Positions 42,677 through 52,983 of a stretch of DNA of 64,000 nt are shown one piece after another. Within the stretch, counting starts at the first letter, position 1. Each line of letters begins with the position of its first letter. Source of the DNA: Emticicia sp. CRIBPO (GTDB lineage: Bacteria > Bacteroidota > Bacteroidia > Cytophagales > Spirosomataceae); the NCBI RefSeq assembly GCF_009905725.1, contig NZ_JAAAKV010000012.1, forward strand, positions 62,001-126,000, in the 5' to 3' direction. Under the pieces are notes generated by a model that saw only the letters and a list, made by a program, of their open reading frames with translations, made no database searches and was not told the DNA's origin. Both the position numbers and the translations under genes were made by a program.

Positions 42677-44198
42677 CACATTAGTTCTATTATTTTCCCT
42701 GTTTTTATTTTCTGTAGCCCAGGCTCAAACCCGGATGGAAATTCCGGCAGATAATGGTGCCAATTCATTCCGCCTTATCAATCTGAATGAAAAAGGTGTG
42801 ATTATCCTTCAAAAAGACCCGCAAGGTTGGCTGAACATCAAAAAGTATGACAGTGACCTGGCCCTGGCTTGGGAATCCAATGCCGAAATAGGCCAGAAAA
42901 GTGATTTCCTGGAGCATTATGCCGACGGAGGATTCCTTTATCTCCTGATGGAAAACCGCTCCAGCAAAGAGTTTGACCTCCTCAGGATTTCCGTCAGCTT
43001 TGCGGCCAGCCAGCGTTTCCCGCTGAGGAGCGTCCCCCAGTTTGACATGTCCCATTTCAAAGTCAAAGATGACGTGGCCTGTGTGGGCGGAAGTGTGAAA
43101 GGTGAGCCCATCCTGCTCTTTTACGAGCTGGGAAACCAGATCCCCAAGATCATTTCTACCAACCTCAAAGGAGAATCAGGTTTACAAACCATTGATTTTG
43201 AAGACGATATGGTTCACGTCAGCTTCCTGAACAAAGTCAAGAAGAAATCGGAGGCCATACTCAGGACCTACAGTGGCAACGGAAAGGTATTATATACCAC
43301 CACCATTACGCCAAAGCCCGAATTTGATTTTCTTTCGTCGAAATTCTTCAGAACTGCCGAAAGCAACCTGATCATCGGAAATTATGGTTATAAAATGACA
43401 GAACGCGACGGAGGCACCAATTCACAGGGAATTTATGTCGCCAGGATCACGGACAACCACGCTACGCAGGTCAACTATTACAGCTTCGCCGATTTCAAGA
43501 ACTTCTTTAAGTTCATGAGCGAAAAGCAGCAGGATAAAATCGAAAAGCAGGTCGCCAAAAAGAAAGAAAAAGGCGGCGAATTCAGGACCTCTTACCGGGC
43601 CCATATCCATGACCTGATCGAAGGTGACAATGAAATCATCATCGCTTCAGAGGTGTTTATGCCCGAGTTCAGGAACAACAACATGATGTCGCCGATGTAC
43701 GGCAACTCGTTCATGTATCCTTATAGTTACTACGGACGTTACCCGTTTTACAACAATGTCTGGAACTACTATCCCAACCTGTGGGGATACGGCAACAGGG
43801 GCTCACAAATCCTCGACGGCTTTAAGTACATTCAGGGACTGATCATTTCCATTGACAAATCAGGAAAACTGAAATGGGATAACTCTATTCCGTACAAAAA
43901 CCTCAAGATGTATGACCTCAAAAACTACATAAAGGTCACGACAAAACAAGGTTCAACACTGGCGGCATACTCAAGAGACAACAAGATAGTGGTGAATGAA
44001 TTCAGTGAAACCGGCCAGCTGAAAGACGGACAGATTATAGAAGAGCCCAATGAAAAGACACAGAGACCGCGAAACGGAGATTACGAAGATACAGAATATT
44101 GGTTTGGAAATTTCTTCCTCAACTGGGGGGTGCAGAAGGTGGCGGATGCAGGAGGCCGCAAAAAGACCGTCTTCTTCGTCAATAAAATTCCATATTAA
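42669..44198 (+). CDS. Secreted protein of unknown function, first of a tandem pair
   Basis: A 509-residue protein with a signal peptide (MRNTLVLLFSLFLFSVAQAQ). The body looks like a beta-rich propeller (repeated strand-turn units such as GGFLYLLMENRS, EIIIASEVFMPEF) with a tyrosine- and asparagine-rich patch near residue 345 (YSYYGRYPFYNNVWNYYPN). I recognise no enzyme motif. It shares order and motifs with the next gene (YSFA segment, then a charged insert, then KYIQGLIISIDKSGKLKWDN matching NYLSGFVAMFDFDGSLKEHN), so the two are likely paralogues. It is coupled to the EVE gene by an 8-base overlap. Confidence 0.7.
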   Translation: MRNTLVLLFSLFLFSVAQAQTRMEIPADNGANSFRLINLNEKGVIILQKDPQGWLNIKKYDSDLALAWESNAEIGQKSDFLEHYADGGFLYLLMENRSSKEFDLLRISVSFAASQRFPLRSVPQFDMSHFKVKDDVACVGGSVKGEPILLFYELGNQIPKIISTNLKGESGLQTIDFEDDMVHVSFLNKVKKKSEAILRTYSGNGKVLYTTTITPKPEFDFLSSKFFRTAESNLIIGNYGYKMTERDGGTNSQGIYVARITDNHATQVNYYSFADFKNFFKFMSEKQQDKIEKQVAKKKEKGGEFRTSYRAHIHDLIEGDNEIIIASEVFMPEFRNNNMMSPMYGNSFMYPYSYYGRYPFYNNVWNYYPNLWGYGNRGSQILDGFKYIQGLIISIDKSGKLKWDNSIPYKNLKMYDLKNYIKVTTKQGSTLAAYSRDNKIVVNEFSETGQLKDGQIIEEPNEKTQRPRNGDYEDTEYWFGNFFLNWGVQKVADAGGRKKTVFFVNKIPY

Positions 44199-44204
44199 GC
44201 TACC

Positions 44205-45749
44205 ATGAGAAAACTCGTTTGGTTATTCCTGCTTTTTTGTCAGCTGGCTGAAGCCCAGGTACAAAAGAACGTGGAGTTTGAAATAGTCGGTAAGCCTTCA
44301 TGGCAGATGATCATCCCGATGGGACCCAACGGGGTGCTTCTGTTTGCCAAAACCGACATGACCAAAGCCAAACTATTCATGTTTGACGACCAGCTGTCCA
44401 AACTCTGGGAAACCGAAATCTACCTGGACGTTGAGCGTAAACCTACCGCCTACACCTTCAGTGATTCCCATGTCACTTTCCTGTTTCGCGAATCTCAGGG
44501 TATGTATTACCAGCTTTTTAAGGTCAACCTGACTACCGGAGACGTAAAAATACATGGTTTTGAGCTCAGGGAATATTTCGTGGATCAGGATTATATTTTC
44601 CTGGACAACTCACTGATGATGGCCGGAGCCAACGAAAAAGGCGGAGCCTATTACATTTATAATTTTGATACCAAGGAAGGCCGCCTGGTACAGTCAGGTT
44701 TTGAAGGCAAAACCAATACCCAGCTCTTTGAATATAATCCTTCAAAAAAACTGATTGAGAGTGTCTGGGCCATCAAAACCGTAGGATATTCCAACGAAAA
44801 AAAGAAAAAAGGTGAGTTTATCAAGGACTCTTTTGTGACTTATGCAGAAATAGACACTTCAGGAAAAACACTTCGTGAAGTAAAAATAAGCCAGCGTACA
44901 GGCAAGTTCCCGGTATCAGGCAAGATGGTCACCCTTAATGACCGCCAGAAAGTAGTTATGGGTAATTACCAGTCCAACACGGGCGAAAAAGGCATTTATT
45001 TTGCAAAAATCGGAGAAGGTAAAGAAGCCGATCCCGTTTTTTATTCCTTCGCACAGCTTCTGGCTGGTCAGCCCGAATACAGTGATTCTGACCTCAGGAA
45101 AATAACAGCTGCTTATAACTTCTTACCCAACGACCCTATCAAAAGTGACGGTACGATCACATTCGGAGGTGTTTTCTACAAAACAGAATTCAAATCGGTT
45201 TCAGAACGAAATAACAACGATCCTTATTACAGTGACCCTTACGGCCGCAACAACGGTTTGTTTGGCCGCAACTCAAGCCGTACCCAGACCCGGCAGGTTT
45301 TTTCGGGATACAATTACCTCAGCGGGTTTGTGGCCATGTTTGATTTCGATGGCAGCCTCAAAGAACATAACCGGATAGACATCAACCAGGTGTCCCCGCA
45401 GTTGCGTCAGACGCTTTCTTATAACATCAACGGTGCGGTGGCTTATTGTGTAAAAGGAAACCTGGCCGCCAAAAACTTCAAAATCGGAAACAGGCCTATA
45501 CTTTACAAGTTGTCAAACGATGAAATGACCGCTGCCAACAGAAACTATATCCCTGCTTATCAGGAAGTGAGGTTCTGGTACGACAATTACTTTATAGCCG
45601 ACGGCTCCAGGAACAAGATCGAGGCCATTTCTGTCAATGACAACCAGGACGAAAGTACCGCCAAATCAAGAAAAAAGAAGAAAACGCCCGCCAGTTTCTC
45701 CCAGGTCCGCAAGATCATTTATCTGACTAAGATAGCCTCAGGTTCCTGA
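44205..45749 (+). CDS. Secreted protein of unknown function, second of a tandem pair
   Basis: A 514-residue exported protein with signal peptide MRKLVWLFLLFCQLAEAQ, six bases after its presumed paralogue. The N-terminal half has propeller-like strands (GVLLFAKTDMTKAKLFMFDD), a YSFAQLL segment and a DPYYSDPYGRNNG patch at the position of the tyrosine-rich patch in the first copy. It ends with a lysine-rich stretch (KSRKKKKTP) before FSQVRKIIYLTKI. Periplasmic or surface location is expected. No function can be assigned. Confidence 0.7.
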   Translation: MRKLVWLFLLFCQLAEAQVQKNVEFEIVGKPSWQMIIPMGPNGVLLFAKTDMTKAKLFMFDDQLSKLWETEIYLDVERKPTAYTFSDSHVTFLFRESQGMYYQLFKVNLTTGDVKIHGFELREYFVDQDYIFLDNSLMMAGANEKGGAYYIYNFDTKEGRLVQSGFEGKTNTQLFEYNPSKKLIESVWAIKTVGYSNEKKKKGEFIKDSFVTYAEIDTSGKTLREVKISQRTGKFPVSGKMVTLNDRQKVVMGNYQSNTGEKGIYFAKIGEGKEADPVFYSFAQLLAGQPEYSDSDLRKITAAYNFLPNDPIKSDGTITFGGVFYKTEFKSVSERNNNDPYYSDPYGRNNGLFGRNSSRTQTRQVFSGYNYLSGFVAMFDFDGSLKEHNRIDINQVSPQLRQTLSYNINGAVAYCVKGNLAAKNFKIGNRPILYKLSNDEMTAANRNYIPAYQEVRFWYDNYFIADGSRNKIEAISVNDNQDESTAKSRKKKKTPASFSQVRKIIYLTKIASGS

Positions 45750-45852
45750 TAAGTTTTCCTGTTTTATCACTTATTACAAAGCTTTTTAGGAAAACCCTTC
45801 ATGTTTTGTTAAAAAATTCTGAATTTTGCATTTTCACAAATAATCCATCCGG

Positions 45853-46908
45853 ATGAGGCTTGTTTTTTGTTTTTTCATGTTGTGTTTTGTGCACCTCGCT
45901 TGCGTTAAAAATGCGAGGGACCAGAAAACCATACCTTCGCCCCCTGCTCAACCCGACTCGGTGAAACTTGCCGCGTCGATTTCGGCCCTGAGCGAGGTCA
46001 TTAAAAACAATCCGAGTGTAGCAGACAATTACTACAAAAGAGCGATACTGAATCTGAAAGCAGAGGCTTTTGAAGATGCCCTGACAGATATCAACCGTGC
46101 CGACAAACTCAGACCCAACAAAGCCCAGTATTATTTTGTTAAAAGCCAGGTACTGAAAAACCTGGGAGACAAAAAAGCCCTGGGGTTTGCACTGAATGCA
46201 GAAGCTCTGGATTTTGAGGAGCCCGGACTGTACGTTTTACTGGGAGAGCTATTTACCCAGGCCGGCAATTACGGTAAAGCCGACGAATACTTCAAAAGAG
46301 CCGAGAGCATCTATCCGAAAAACGGCGACCTGGATTATCATAAAGGGGTTTTAGCTGCTAAAAGAGGAGATACACTCAATGCCACACGTTTGTTTTATTC
46401 GGCCATCAGCCTGAAACCCCAGGTTTTTACACCGTATGATCAGCTCATTAAGATTTACAACAGGAAAAGGTACATAGATTCGGCTTTGGTGATCAACGAA
46501 ATGGCGATCAGGAGATTTCCGCTCAAAAAAGAGATGATTTTTAACAAAGCCCAGATCCTTGAAAACACCGGCCTGCTCGACAGTGCCCGGATTGTTTATG
46601 AACAATATCTGCAGGTTAACCCCTCAAAAACAGAAGTTTTAGCAAATATCGGCTCAATTTACTTCAGAAAGAAGAATTTTCCGGCTGCTTTGAGTAACTT
46701 TGAGAAACTGATCGCCGCCTCTCCTGAAAATGCAGCAGCCTACCACATGGCCGGTAAATGCAAGGAAGGTGTGGGTGATCTGGACAGAGCCAGAGAATAT
46801 TATGAGAAATCACTCAAATACAAGCCCGATGATTACATGGTCAAAAGTGACCTGGCTCGTGTCAACGCAAAAATTCAAAGCACCTTCAATGTTATCACGC
46901 CTTTTTAA
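45853..46908 (+). CDS. TPR-repeat lipoprotein
   Basis: A 351-residue protein with a short signal peptide and probable lipidation at Cys17 (VHLAC). From about residue 50 it is made of tetratricopeptide repeats ([117 protein letters not shown]), seven or eight in all. It is likely a periplasmic scaffold. It is followed 35 bases later by thrS, though a shared transcript is not shown. Confidence 0.85.
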   Translation: MRLVFCFFMLCFVHLACVKNARDQKTIPSPPAQPDSVKLAASISALSEVIKNNPSVADNYYKRAILNLKAEAFEDALTDINRADKLRPNKAQYYFVKSQVLKNLGDKKALGFALNAEALDFEEPGLYVLLGELFTQAGNYGKADEYFKRAESIYPKNGDLDYHKGVLAAKRGDTLNATRLFYSAISLKPQVFTPYDQLIKIYNRKRYIDSALVINEMAIRRFPLKKEMIFNKAQILENTGLLDSARIVYEQYLQVNPSKTEVLANIGSIYFRKKNFPAALSNFEKLIAASPENAAAYHMAGKCKEGVGDLDRAREYYEKSLKYKPDDYMVKSDLARVNAKIQSTFNVITPF

Positions 46909-46943
46909 AGGTTAAAAACATTCAATCATTAATTAAACCAGTT

Positions 46944-48893
46944 ATGATCAACATTTTACTTCCGGATGGAAGCAGCAGGCAATTTGAGAAGGGAGCAACT
47001 CCGATGGATGTGGCCCTGTCAATAAGTGAGGGATTAGCAAGAAATGTACTCGCGGCAAAAATTAACGGACAGGTCAGAGACCTGAACACCCCGATTGAGG
47101 AAGATGCCTCAATTCAATTATTGACGTGGAATGATACGGACGGCAAATCTACCTTTTGGCACTCTTCTGCCCACCTGATGGCTGAAGCCCTGGAAGCCAT
47201 TTACCCTGGCGTTAAATTCTGGGTAGGGCCTCCTGTTGAGAACGGTTTTTATTATGACATTGACACCAACGGACAGGTGATCTCGCACGAAGACTTCAAG
47301 AAAATTGAAGATAAAATGCTGGAACTGGCCAGACAGAAGAATGCCTTTGAGCGTATTCCGATGCCAAAAGGTGATGCCATCAGGTATTTCGAAGAAAAAG
47401 GGGACGAATATAAACTGGACCTTCTGCAGGGATTGGAAGACGGACAGATAACTTTCTATAAACAAGGCAATTTCACTGACCTTTGCCGTGGGCCGCATAT
47501 TCCGAACACCAGCTACATCAAAGCTGCCAAGATCATGAATGTGGCCGGAGCTTACTTCAAAGGCGATCAGAACAATAAAGTATTGACCAGGGTTTACGGA
47601 ATTACTTTCCCTAAACAAAAAGAACTGGAAGAATACCTGGTTGTACTGGAAGAAGCCAAACGCCGCGACCACCGTAAACTGGGCCAGGAGCTTGACCTGT
47701 TTACTTTTTCTGATAAAGTAGGTAAAGGTTTGCCGTTATGGTTACCGAAAGGAGCCATGCTGAGAGAAAGACTGGAAAACTTCCTGAGAAAAGCCCAGGT
47801 AAGATCAGGTTATCAGCAGGTGGTAACCCCTCATATCGGAAGCAAGGCCCTGTATGAAACCTCAGGTCACTGGGAAAAATACGGAGCGGATTCGTTCCAG
47901 CCGATCAGAACTCCAGAAGAAGGCGAAGAATTTATGCTGAAGCCGATGAACTGCCCTCACCACTGTGAGATATTCAAGGCAAGACCAAGAAGTTACAGGG
48001 ACCTGCCTTTGCGTCTGGCTGAGTTCGGGACCGTTTACCGTTACGAACAAAGTGGTGAACTTCACGGTCTGACCCGCGTAAGGGGCTTTACACAAGACGA
48101 TGCCCATATTTTCTGTAGCTCTGACCAGGTAGAAGATGAGTTCAAAAAAGTAATCGACCTGGTGCTTTATGTATTCAAATCGCTTGGTTTTGAGGATTAC
48201 AGTGCCCAGATCTCACTGAGAAGCCGTGAAGACCGCAGCAAATATATCGGATCGGACGAGGACTGGGAAAAAGCAGAATCTGCCATCCAGAAAGCAGCCA
48301 AGGAAAAAGGACTGAATACCGTTATTGAATATGGCGAAGCCGCGTTTTACGGACCAAAACTTGACTTCATGGTGAAGGATGCCCTGGGTCGTAAATGGCA
48401 GTTGGGAACAATTCAGGTTGATTATCAGTTACCTAATAGATTCAGTCTGGAATATGTAGGTGCAGACAATCAGAAACACAGACCGGTGATGATCCACCGT
48501 GCCCCTTTCGGGTCAATGGAAAGATTCATCGCCATACTGATCGAAAACACTGCCGGGAACTTCCCGTTGTGGCTTTCACCTGAGCAAATCGCCGTTTTAC
48601 CGATTTCTGAGAAGTATGAAGAGTATGCCAATGATGTTTTCCTGGCCCTTCAGGAAAACGATATCAGGGGGTATGTTGACCATCGTGCTGAAAAAATAGG
48701 CAGAAAAATCAGGGATGCTGAAATAAATAAGATACCTTTGATGATCATTATCGGTGAAAAAGAGCAGGAGGAAGGTAAAATCTCACTTCGTAAAAAGGGA
48801 GAGGGCGATCTTGGAAGTTTCACAATTGATGAGTTCGTAGCCTACGCCCAGCAGGAAATAAATAAAAATATTCCAAAATTTGGAAATAATTAA
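46944..48893 (+). CDS. thrS: Threonyl-tRNA synthetase
   Basis: A 649-residue class II synthetase of full length. Residues about 1-60 are the TGS domain ([19 protein letters not shown]). The editing domain carries [17 protein letters not shown] and [10 protein letters not shown]. The catalytic core has the zinc site [34 protein letters not shown], motif 2 [18 protein letters not shown], and motif 3 [21 protein letters not shown]. The C-terminal anticodon-binding domain begins near [13 protein letters not shown]. It charges threonine to its tRNA. infC follows after 57 bases with its own promoter. Confidence 0.98.
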   Translation: MINILLPDGSSRQFEKGATPMDVALSISEGLARNVLAAKINGQVRDLNTPIEEDASIQLLTWNDTDGKSTFWHSSAHLMAEALEAIYPGVKFWVGPPVENGFYYDIDTNGQVISHEDFKKIEDKMLELARQKNAFERIPMPKGDAIRYFEEKGDEYKLDLLQGLEDGQITFYKQGNFTDLCRGPHIPNTSYIKAAKIMNVAGAYFKGDQNNKVLTRVYGITFPKQKELEEYLVVLEEAKRRDHRKLGQELDLFTFSDKVGKGLPLWLPKGAMLRERLENFLRKAQVRSGYQQVVTPHIGSKALYETSGHWEKYGADSFQPIRTPEEGEEFMLKPMNCPHHCEIFKARPRSYRDLPLRLAEFGTVYRYEQSGELHGLTRVRGFTQDDAHIFCSSDQVEDEFKKVIDLVLYVFKSLGFEDYSAQISLRSREDRSKYIGSDEDWEKAESAIQKAAKEKGLNTVIEYGEAAFYGPKLDFMVKDALGRKWQLGTIQVDYQLPNRFSLEYVGADNQKHRPVMIHRAPFGSMERFIAILIENTAGNFPLWLSPEQIAVLPISEKYEEYANDVFLALQENDIRGYVDHRAEKIGRKIRDAEINKIPLMIIIGEKEQEEGKISLRKKGEGDLGSFTIDEFVAYAQQEINKNIPKFGNN

Positions 48894-48911
48894 AACAAAA
48901 TAATAATTTTG
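48879..48911 (+). promoter_or_regulatory. Promoter of infC with an overlapping palindrome
   Basis: TTTG (48879-48882) and TAATTTTG (48904-48911) are 21 bases apart, matching both Bacteroidota promoter elements. The -33 box lies inside TTCCAAA-A-TTTGGAA (48871-48885), a 7-bp inverted repeat at the end of thrS. The leader to the infC start is about 33 bases. Confidence 0.65.
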
Positions 48912-48950
48912 GAAAATGTTAAACAAAAAAACAATTTATAGCAATTTTTA

Positions 48951-49508
48951 ATGGCAAAAAATCTTAGAAGAGGTAGTTATCGTCCGCCGGTTAGAAAAGA
49001 AGACGAGCACAGAATTAATGAAAGAATCAGAGTTCCTGAAATAAGACTGGTTGGAGATAACGTAGAACAAGGCGTTTTTGAAACAGCCAAAGCCCTTCAA
49101 ATAGCCCGGGAACAGAATCTGGATTTAGTTGAGATAGTGCCTAATTCGAATCCGCCTGTTTGTAGAATTGTTGATTATTCAAAGTTTAAATACGAGCTCA
49201 AGAAAAAACAAAAAGAGCTCAAAGCCAAGCAAACTAAAACCGTCATCAAAGAGATCCGCTTCGGTCCTCAGACAGATGATCATGATTTTGACTTCAAACT
49301 GAAACACGCTGAAAACTTCATGAAAGAAGGTTCGAAAGTGAAAGCTTACGTTCAGTTTATCGGTCGTCAGATCGTATTTAAAAATCAGGGATTTGAGTTG
49401 CTGGAAAGATTTGTCAAGGCCCTTGAGGACCTTGGAAAACCTGAGGCACCACCTAAACTTGAAGGTAAAAGACTGATAGTAATTTTGGCTCCAAAGCCTA
49501 AGAAATAA
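48951..49508 (+). CDS. infC: Translation initiation factor IF-3
   Basis: A 185-residue protein with both IF-3 domains: an N-terminal part with [20 protein letters not shown] and [26 protein letters not shown], a basic lysine-rich linker helix (residues about 83-100), and the C-terminal domain with [24 protein letters not shown] and [13 protein letters not shown]. It starts with ATG, not the rare AUU used for autoregulation in enterobacteria. It is directly followed by a strong terminator, so rpmI and rplT, which normally follow infC, are not in this transcript. Confidence 0.97.
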   Translation: MAKNLRRGSYRPPVRKEDEHRINERIRVPEIRLVGDNVEQGVFETAKALQIAREQNLDLVEIVPNSNPPVCRIVDYSKFKYELKKKQKELKAKQTKTVIKEIRFGPQTDDHDFDFKLKHAENFMKEGSKVKAYVQFIGRQIVFKNQGFELLERFVKALEDLGKPEAPPKLEGKRLIVILAPKPKK

Positions 49509-49510
49509 AA

Positions 49511-49538
49511 AAAATAGCTGCCATCGGCAGCTATTTTT
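49511..49538 (+). terminator. Rho-independent terminator of infC
   Basis: AAAATAGCTGCC (49511-49522) and GGCAGCTATTTT (49526-49537) form a perfect 12-bp stem with a 3-base loop, flanked by A and T runs, two bases after the stop codon. Confidence 0.92.
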
Positions 49539-49594
49539 GCTTTTCAACCATCTATTTCTCAAATAACCTAAACTGTCAGTCCGGATCTCAGCTA

Positions 49595-49987
49595 TCACAG
49601 ATAGCTGAATACTGGAATGGAAGAACTCTTTTTACTTCCTTTCACCGCTGTTTTGTTTTGTTTCTTTTCATGGGAAATGACCCCCTGGAAAGAATTCCCC
49701 TTCACGTTCCATCTGAACTCATTATTGACGCCCGACTGGAACTTCTCCACTCCTATGACCTGGTTCTGGCCGATCATCGTCGCACTTATTTTTCCTTTTA
49801 ATCCTGTTTTGGGGTAATAGCATTCCCCGATAATCGTTTCTCCGGTCTGAATGAGTTTAATTTCGGCATCTCCGTAATTCTCTTCGCCCACAGCCTCCCA
49901 GGTGCCTGTCATGTCGGTACTTTGTGCAAACATGACCTTAAAAAGAAAAATGAATGCAACAGCTAAAATGTATTTACTGGTTCTCAT
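49595..49987 (-). CDS. Small secreted protein, DUF2147-like
   Basis: About 130 residues from MRTSKYILAVAFIFLFKVMFAQ, a clear signal peptide. The mature part has one lipocalin-like beta domain (MTGTWEAVGEENYGDAEIKLIQTGETIIGECYYP, LKGKISATMIG), similar in layout to DUF2147 proteins, with a basic C-terminus. The frame extends upstream to 50041, but the extra 18 residues would mask the signal peptide. Function unknown. It is monocistronic and converges on infC. Confidence 0.65.
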   Translation of the reverse strand: MRTSKYILAVAFIFLFKVMFAQSTDMTGTWEAVGEENYGDAEIKLIQTGETIIGECYYPKTGLKGKISATMIGQNQVIGVEKFQSGVNNEFRWNVKGNSFQGVISHEKKQNKTAVKGSKKSSSIPVFSYL

Positions 49988-50265
49988 GCAAAATTTATAT
50001 AGGTCAATCATTCTGTTTTTCGCCGGTACAAATATTATCATTAAAAAAATCAGAATTTAAACATTTTAATAAACGGTTAGTAGTATTGTACAGACTGAAT
50101 GTTTTTCCAAATAATCGGGAATGTCATACTGTTCACCACTCCGCTGTCCGGTTCATTTAATCCTCCGGGCTCTACCGATTATTTACAAATTCTGACCACT
50201 TACACAATACGCCTTAAATATTCATCAGCTTTTTTGTACATTTAAATTCAATAAAGCCATTAAGT

Positions 50266-51009
50266 ATGTTGAACGTCATAATCATTGATGATGAGCCTAA
50301 AGCTATTCAAAGTCTCGAATGGGAACTGAGCAGTTTCTGCAAGGATATCTCCATTGTGGCTTCTTTTACCAACCCGACCGAGGCTCAGACCTATGTGGCT
50401 AAAAACGACAATATCGACTGTATTTTCCTGGATATTGAGATGCCCCAGATGGATGGGTTCCGTTTCCTCGACTTCTTTCCTGACAGGGCGTTTGCCGTCA
50501 TCATCACCACTGCATATGACCAGTATGCCATCCATGCCCTGAAAGAACGGGCCCTCGACTATCTGCTGAAACCGATAGACTCCGATGACCTGATCCAGGC
50601 AGTAGAGAGGATCAGGAATTTCAAAAAACAGAATTCACTGAAGGATAAGCTGGAAGAAACCTTACTGAGGATCACCTCAAAGCACTCCGGATCACCCAAA
50701 AAAATCGGTATTTCTTATGACGGAAAAATCGTATTCCTTGATCCGAACGAGATCATGTATTGTGAAAGCGACGGCAATTATTGTAAGATATTCCTCGAAA
50801 ACGGCGAAAAGCTGTTTATCACGCAAATCCTCAAAAGTATAGAAGACAAACTGCCGGAAGATATCTTTTACAGGGTTCACAATTCCTACGTCGTAAATTT
50901 AAACAAGGTAAGGGAATATCAGAAAACAGACGGATACCTGGTGCTGACCAACAACAAGCAGATTCCGGTATCGAGACAGAAGAAATCATTTTTTATGGAC
51001 AAACTATAG
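50266..51009 (+). CDS. LytTR-type response regulator
   Basis: A 247-residue two-domain regulator. The receiver has VIIIDDEPKAIQSL, the phosphorylation Asp in CIFLDIEMPQMDGFRF, the Thr of IITTAYDQYAIHAL and the Lys of YLLKPID. The C-terminal LytTR DNA-binding domain runs from about residue 145 (IMYCESDGNYCKIFLENGE, FYRVHNSYVVNLNKVREY, QIPVSRQKKSFF). It is paired with the sensor kinase that starts 6 bases later. LytTR proteins usually bind repeats upstream of one or a few targets; none is evident here. Confidence 0.95.
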   Translation: MLNVIIIDDEPKAIQSLEWELSSFCKDISIVASFTNPTEAQTYVAKNDNIDCIFLDIEMPQMDGFRFLDFFPDRAFAVIITTAYDQYAIHALKERALDYLLKPIDSDDLIQAVERIRNFKKQNSLKDKLEETLLRITSKHSGSPKKIGISYDGKIVFLDPNEIMYCESDGNYCKIFLENGEKLFITQILKSIEDKLPEDIFYRVHNSYVVNLNKVREYQKTDGYLVLTNNKQIPVSRQKKSFFMDKL

Positions 51010-51015
51010 CTATTA

Positions 51016-52983
51016 TTGATGTTCAGCCTATTGAAATTTACATCATTACTGCATTACGCATACAGATCCGGCAGCTTGCCGGCTGTTTTGTTCCTATGCC
51101 TGTTTCTAAACACTGCGGTCTGTCAGACGGTCAATTTTGACTCGCTCACCAGCGTCGTTGTAGAAAAGAAACCAAGTTCATTTTCTGAAGTGGATGAACT
51201 CTTTAACAATTTTAAGCGGGACACCCTTAAAATGAAGTACCTCGCCGAAGAAAGTGCTAAAAACCATTACTATACCGGGCAGAGTTTTGCGTACAATATG
51301 CTTGGGGTACAGGCCAGGAACAAGTCTTCTTACGATGTCTCCATCAACTACCACAGAATGGCCTTGTCGCTGGCTGAAAAAGCCAAGAGCGTTGACCTCA
51401 GGGTAATGAGCTTAAATATGATGGGGGTTACCTACCGCCGGATGGATGCCGTAAGGTCGGCCCTGGATTATCATAAGCTGGCCCTCAGCATTGCAGAAAA
51501 TACGCCGAGTAAGCACGAGAGTATCCTCAGAAGCACGGCAGTATCGCTCAATAGTATTGGCAATATTTACCTGACGCTCAAGCAATTTGATCTCGCGGAA
51601 GAACAATTCAGAAAGGCCCTTAAAATAGAAGAGCAACTGAACAACAAATTGGGGCTGGCCATCAATTACCAGAACCTGGGCTACGTCATGGAAGGCAAGG
51701 ATTCATTGGACATAGCCCTTCAGAATTACAAAAAATCACTCAAATACAATGAGGAAATTGATTCCAAATTAGGCATCATGATCTGCCATAACAGCATCGG
51801 GCAGATCTACCTGAAACAAAATAAACCCAAGCAAGGCCTCGCCCTGATCAAACCCACGATCGAAGTAGCCGGTGAATTCGGAGATAATTTTTACATCGCC
51901 ATGGCCAATATCAACACGGGGTGGGCCCTCGCTACTTTAGGTGACTACAAGGAAGCCGAGAAATACCTCAAACAAGGCCTCTCAGTGGCCTTACAGCACA
52001 ACCTCCAGGCTTCGATAGCAGATTCATACAATCAGCTCTCCAATCTCAAGGAAAAGGAAGGGAATTATAATGATGCTCTTCAGTACCTGAAAAAATATCA
52101 TGAGTATGACGAAAAAATACTCAACGAAAAAAACCTTCAGTATACCTCCGACCTCATCATCAAATACGATACGGAGAAAAAGAAAAACCAGATAGAACTG
52201 CTGGAAAAAGAGAATGAGATCGTCAAGATAAAACTGACCCAGAACAACAAGATCCTTATCTTTATCGGGTTGACCATGTTATTGTTTGTCGGCTTATTAT
52301 TTATCATTTACAGGCAATACAAGCTAAGAAATGAAAGGAAGCTCTTACTGGTGGAGCAGCAGATGATGCGTTCCCAGATGAACCCTCACTTTTTGTTCAA
52401 TTCCCTGAATTCCATCAAATTATACATCATCAACAACGACAAGGAGAAAGCGGTTTACTATCTCAATAAATTCTCCAAACTGATCCGTACCATCCTGGCC
52501 AGCTCTCAGGAAAAAGAAATATCGCTGGCCGATGAACTGGAAACGATGGAGTTGTATATCAACATTGAAAACCTCCGGTTTTCAAACAAGATCAACTATG
52601 GGGTTACTGTTGACAGAGACCTGAATCTGAACAACATCAAGATCCCATCGCTCATTCTCCAGCCATTCCTGGAAAACTCAATCTGGCACGGTCTGTCTAC
52701 AAAAGAAGGAGAAAAGATCATCCACATCAACATCAAAAACGTCGGTAGCTCATACATCAATATTGAAGTGCTCGACAATGGCGTGGGAAGGGCTAAATCA
52801 GCTGAACTGAAGCAGAAAAAGGTGCTGAAACAAAAATCCATAGGCATTGACCTGACCAGGGAAAGGCTGACCAACTTTGCCAAGAACTACAGGAACATGT
52901 TCAGCCTGACTTTTGAAGACCTTTACGACCAGAACAACGAACCCAAAGGCACCAAAGTGATCCTTCAGATTCCGTTGACCTAA
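51016..52983 (+). CDS. TPR-containing sensor histidine kinase (LytS/His_kinase type)
   Basis: A 655-residue membrane sensor. A signal peptide or first helix ends near residue 36 (LFLNTAVCQ). About 350 residues of tetratricopeptide repeats face the periplasm (NSIGNIYLTLKQFDLAEEQFRKALKIEEQL, AEKYLKQGLSVALQHNL). A single membrane helix (KILIFIGLTMLLFVGLLFIIY) precedes a His_kinase core with the phosphorylated His in QMNPHFLFNSLNSIKLYI and an N-box LQPFLENSIWHGL, DNGVGR, GTKVILQIP. It is translated right after its response regulator. Its stop overlaps the convergent rodA end by 4 bases. Confidence 0.93.
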   Translation: MMFSLLKFTSLLHYAYRSGSLPAVLFLCLFLNTAVCQTVNFDSLTSVVVEKKPSSFSEVDELFNNFKRDTLKMKYLAEESAKNHYYTGQSFAYNMLGVQARNKSSYDVSINYHRMALSLAEKAKSVDLRVMSLNMMGVTYRRMDAVRSALDYHKLALSIAENTPSKHESILRSTAVSLNSIGNIYLTLKQFDLAEEQFRKALKIEEQLNNKLGLAINYQNLGYVMEGKDSLDIALQNYKKSLKYNEEIDSKLGIMICHNSIGQIYLKQNKPKQGLALIKPTIEVAGEFGDNFYIAMANINTGWALATLGDYKEAEKYLKQGLSVALQHNLQASIADSYNQLSNLKEKEGNYNDALQYLKKYHEYDEKILNEKNLQYTSDLIIKYDTEKKKNQIELLEKENEIVKIKLTQNNKILIFIGLTMLLFVGLLFIIYRQYKLRNERKLLLVEQQMMRSQMNPHFLFNSLNSIKLYIINNDKEKAVYYLNKFSKLIRTILASSQEKEISLADELETMELYINIENLRFSNKINYGVTVDRDLNLNNIKIPSLILQPFLENSIWHGLSTKEGEKIIHINIKNVGSSYINIEVLDNGVGRAKSAELKQKKVLKQKSIGIDLTRERLTNFAKNYRNMFSLTFEDLYDQNNEPKGTKVILQIPLT

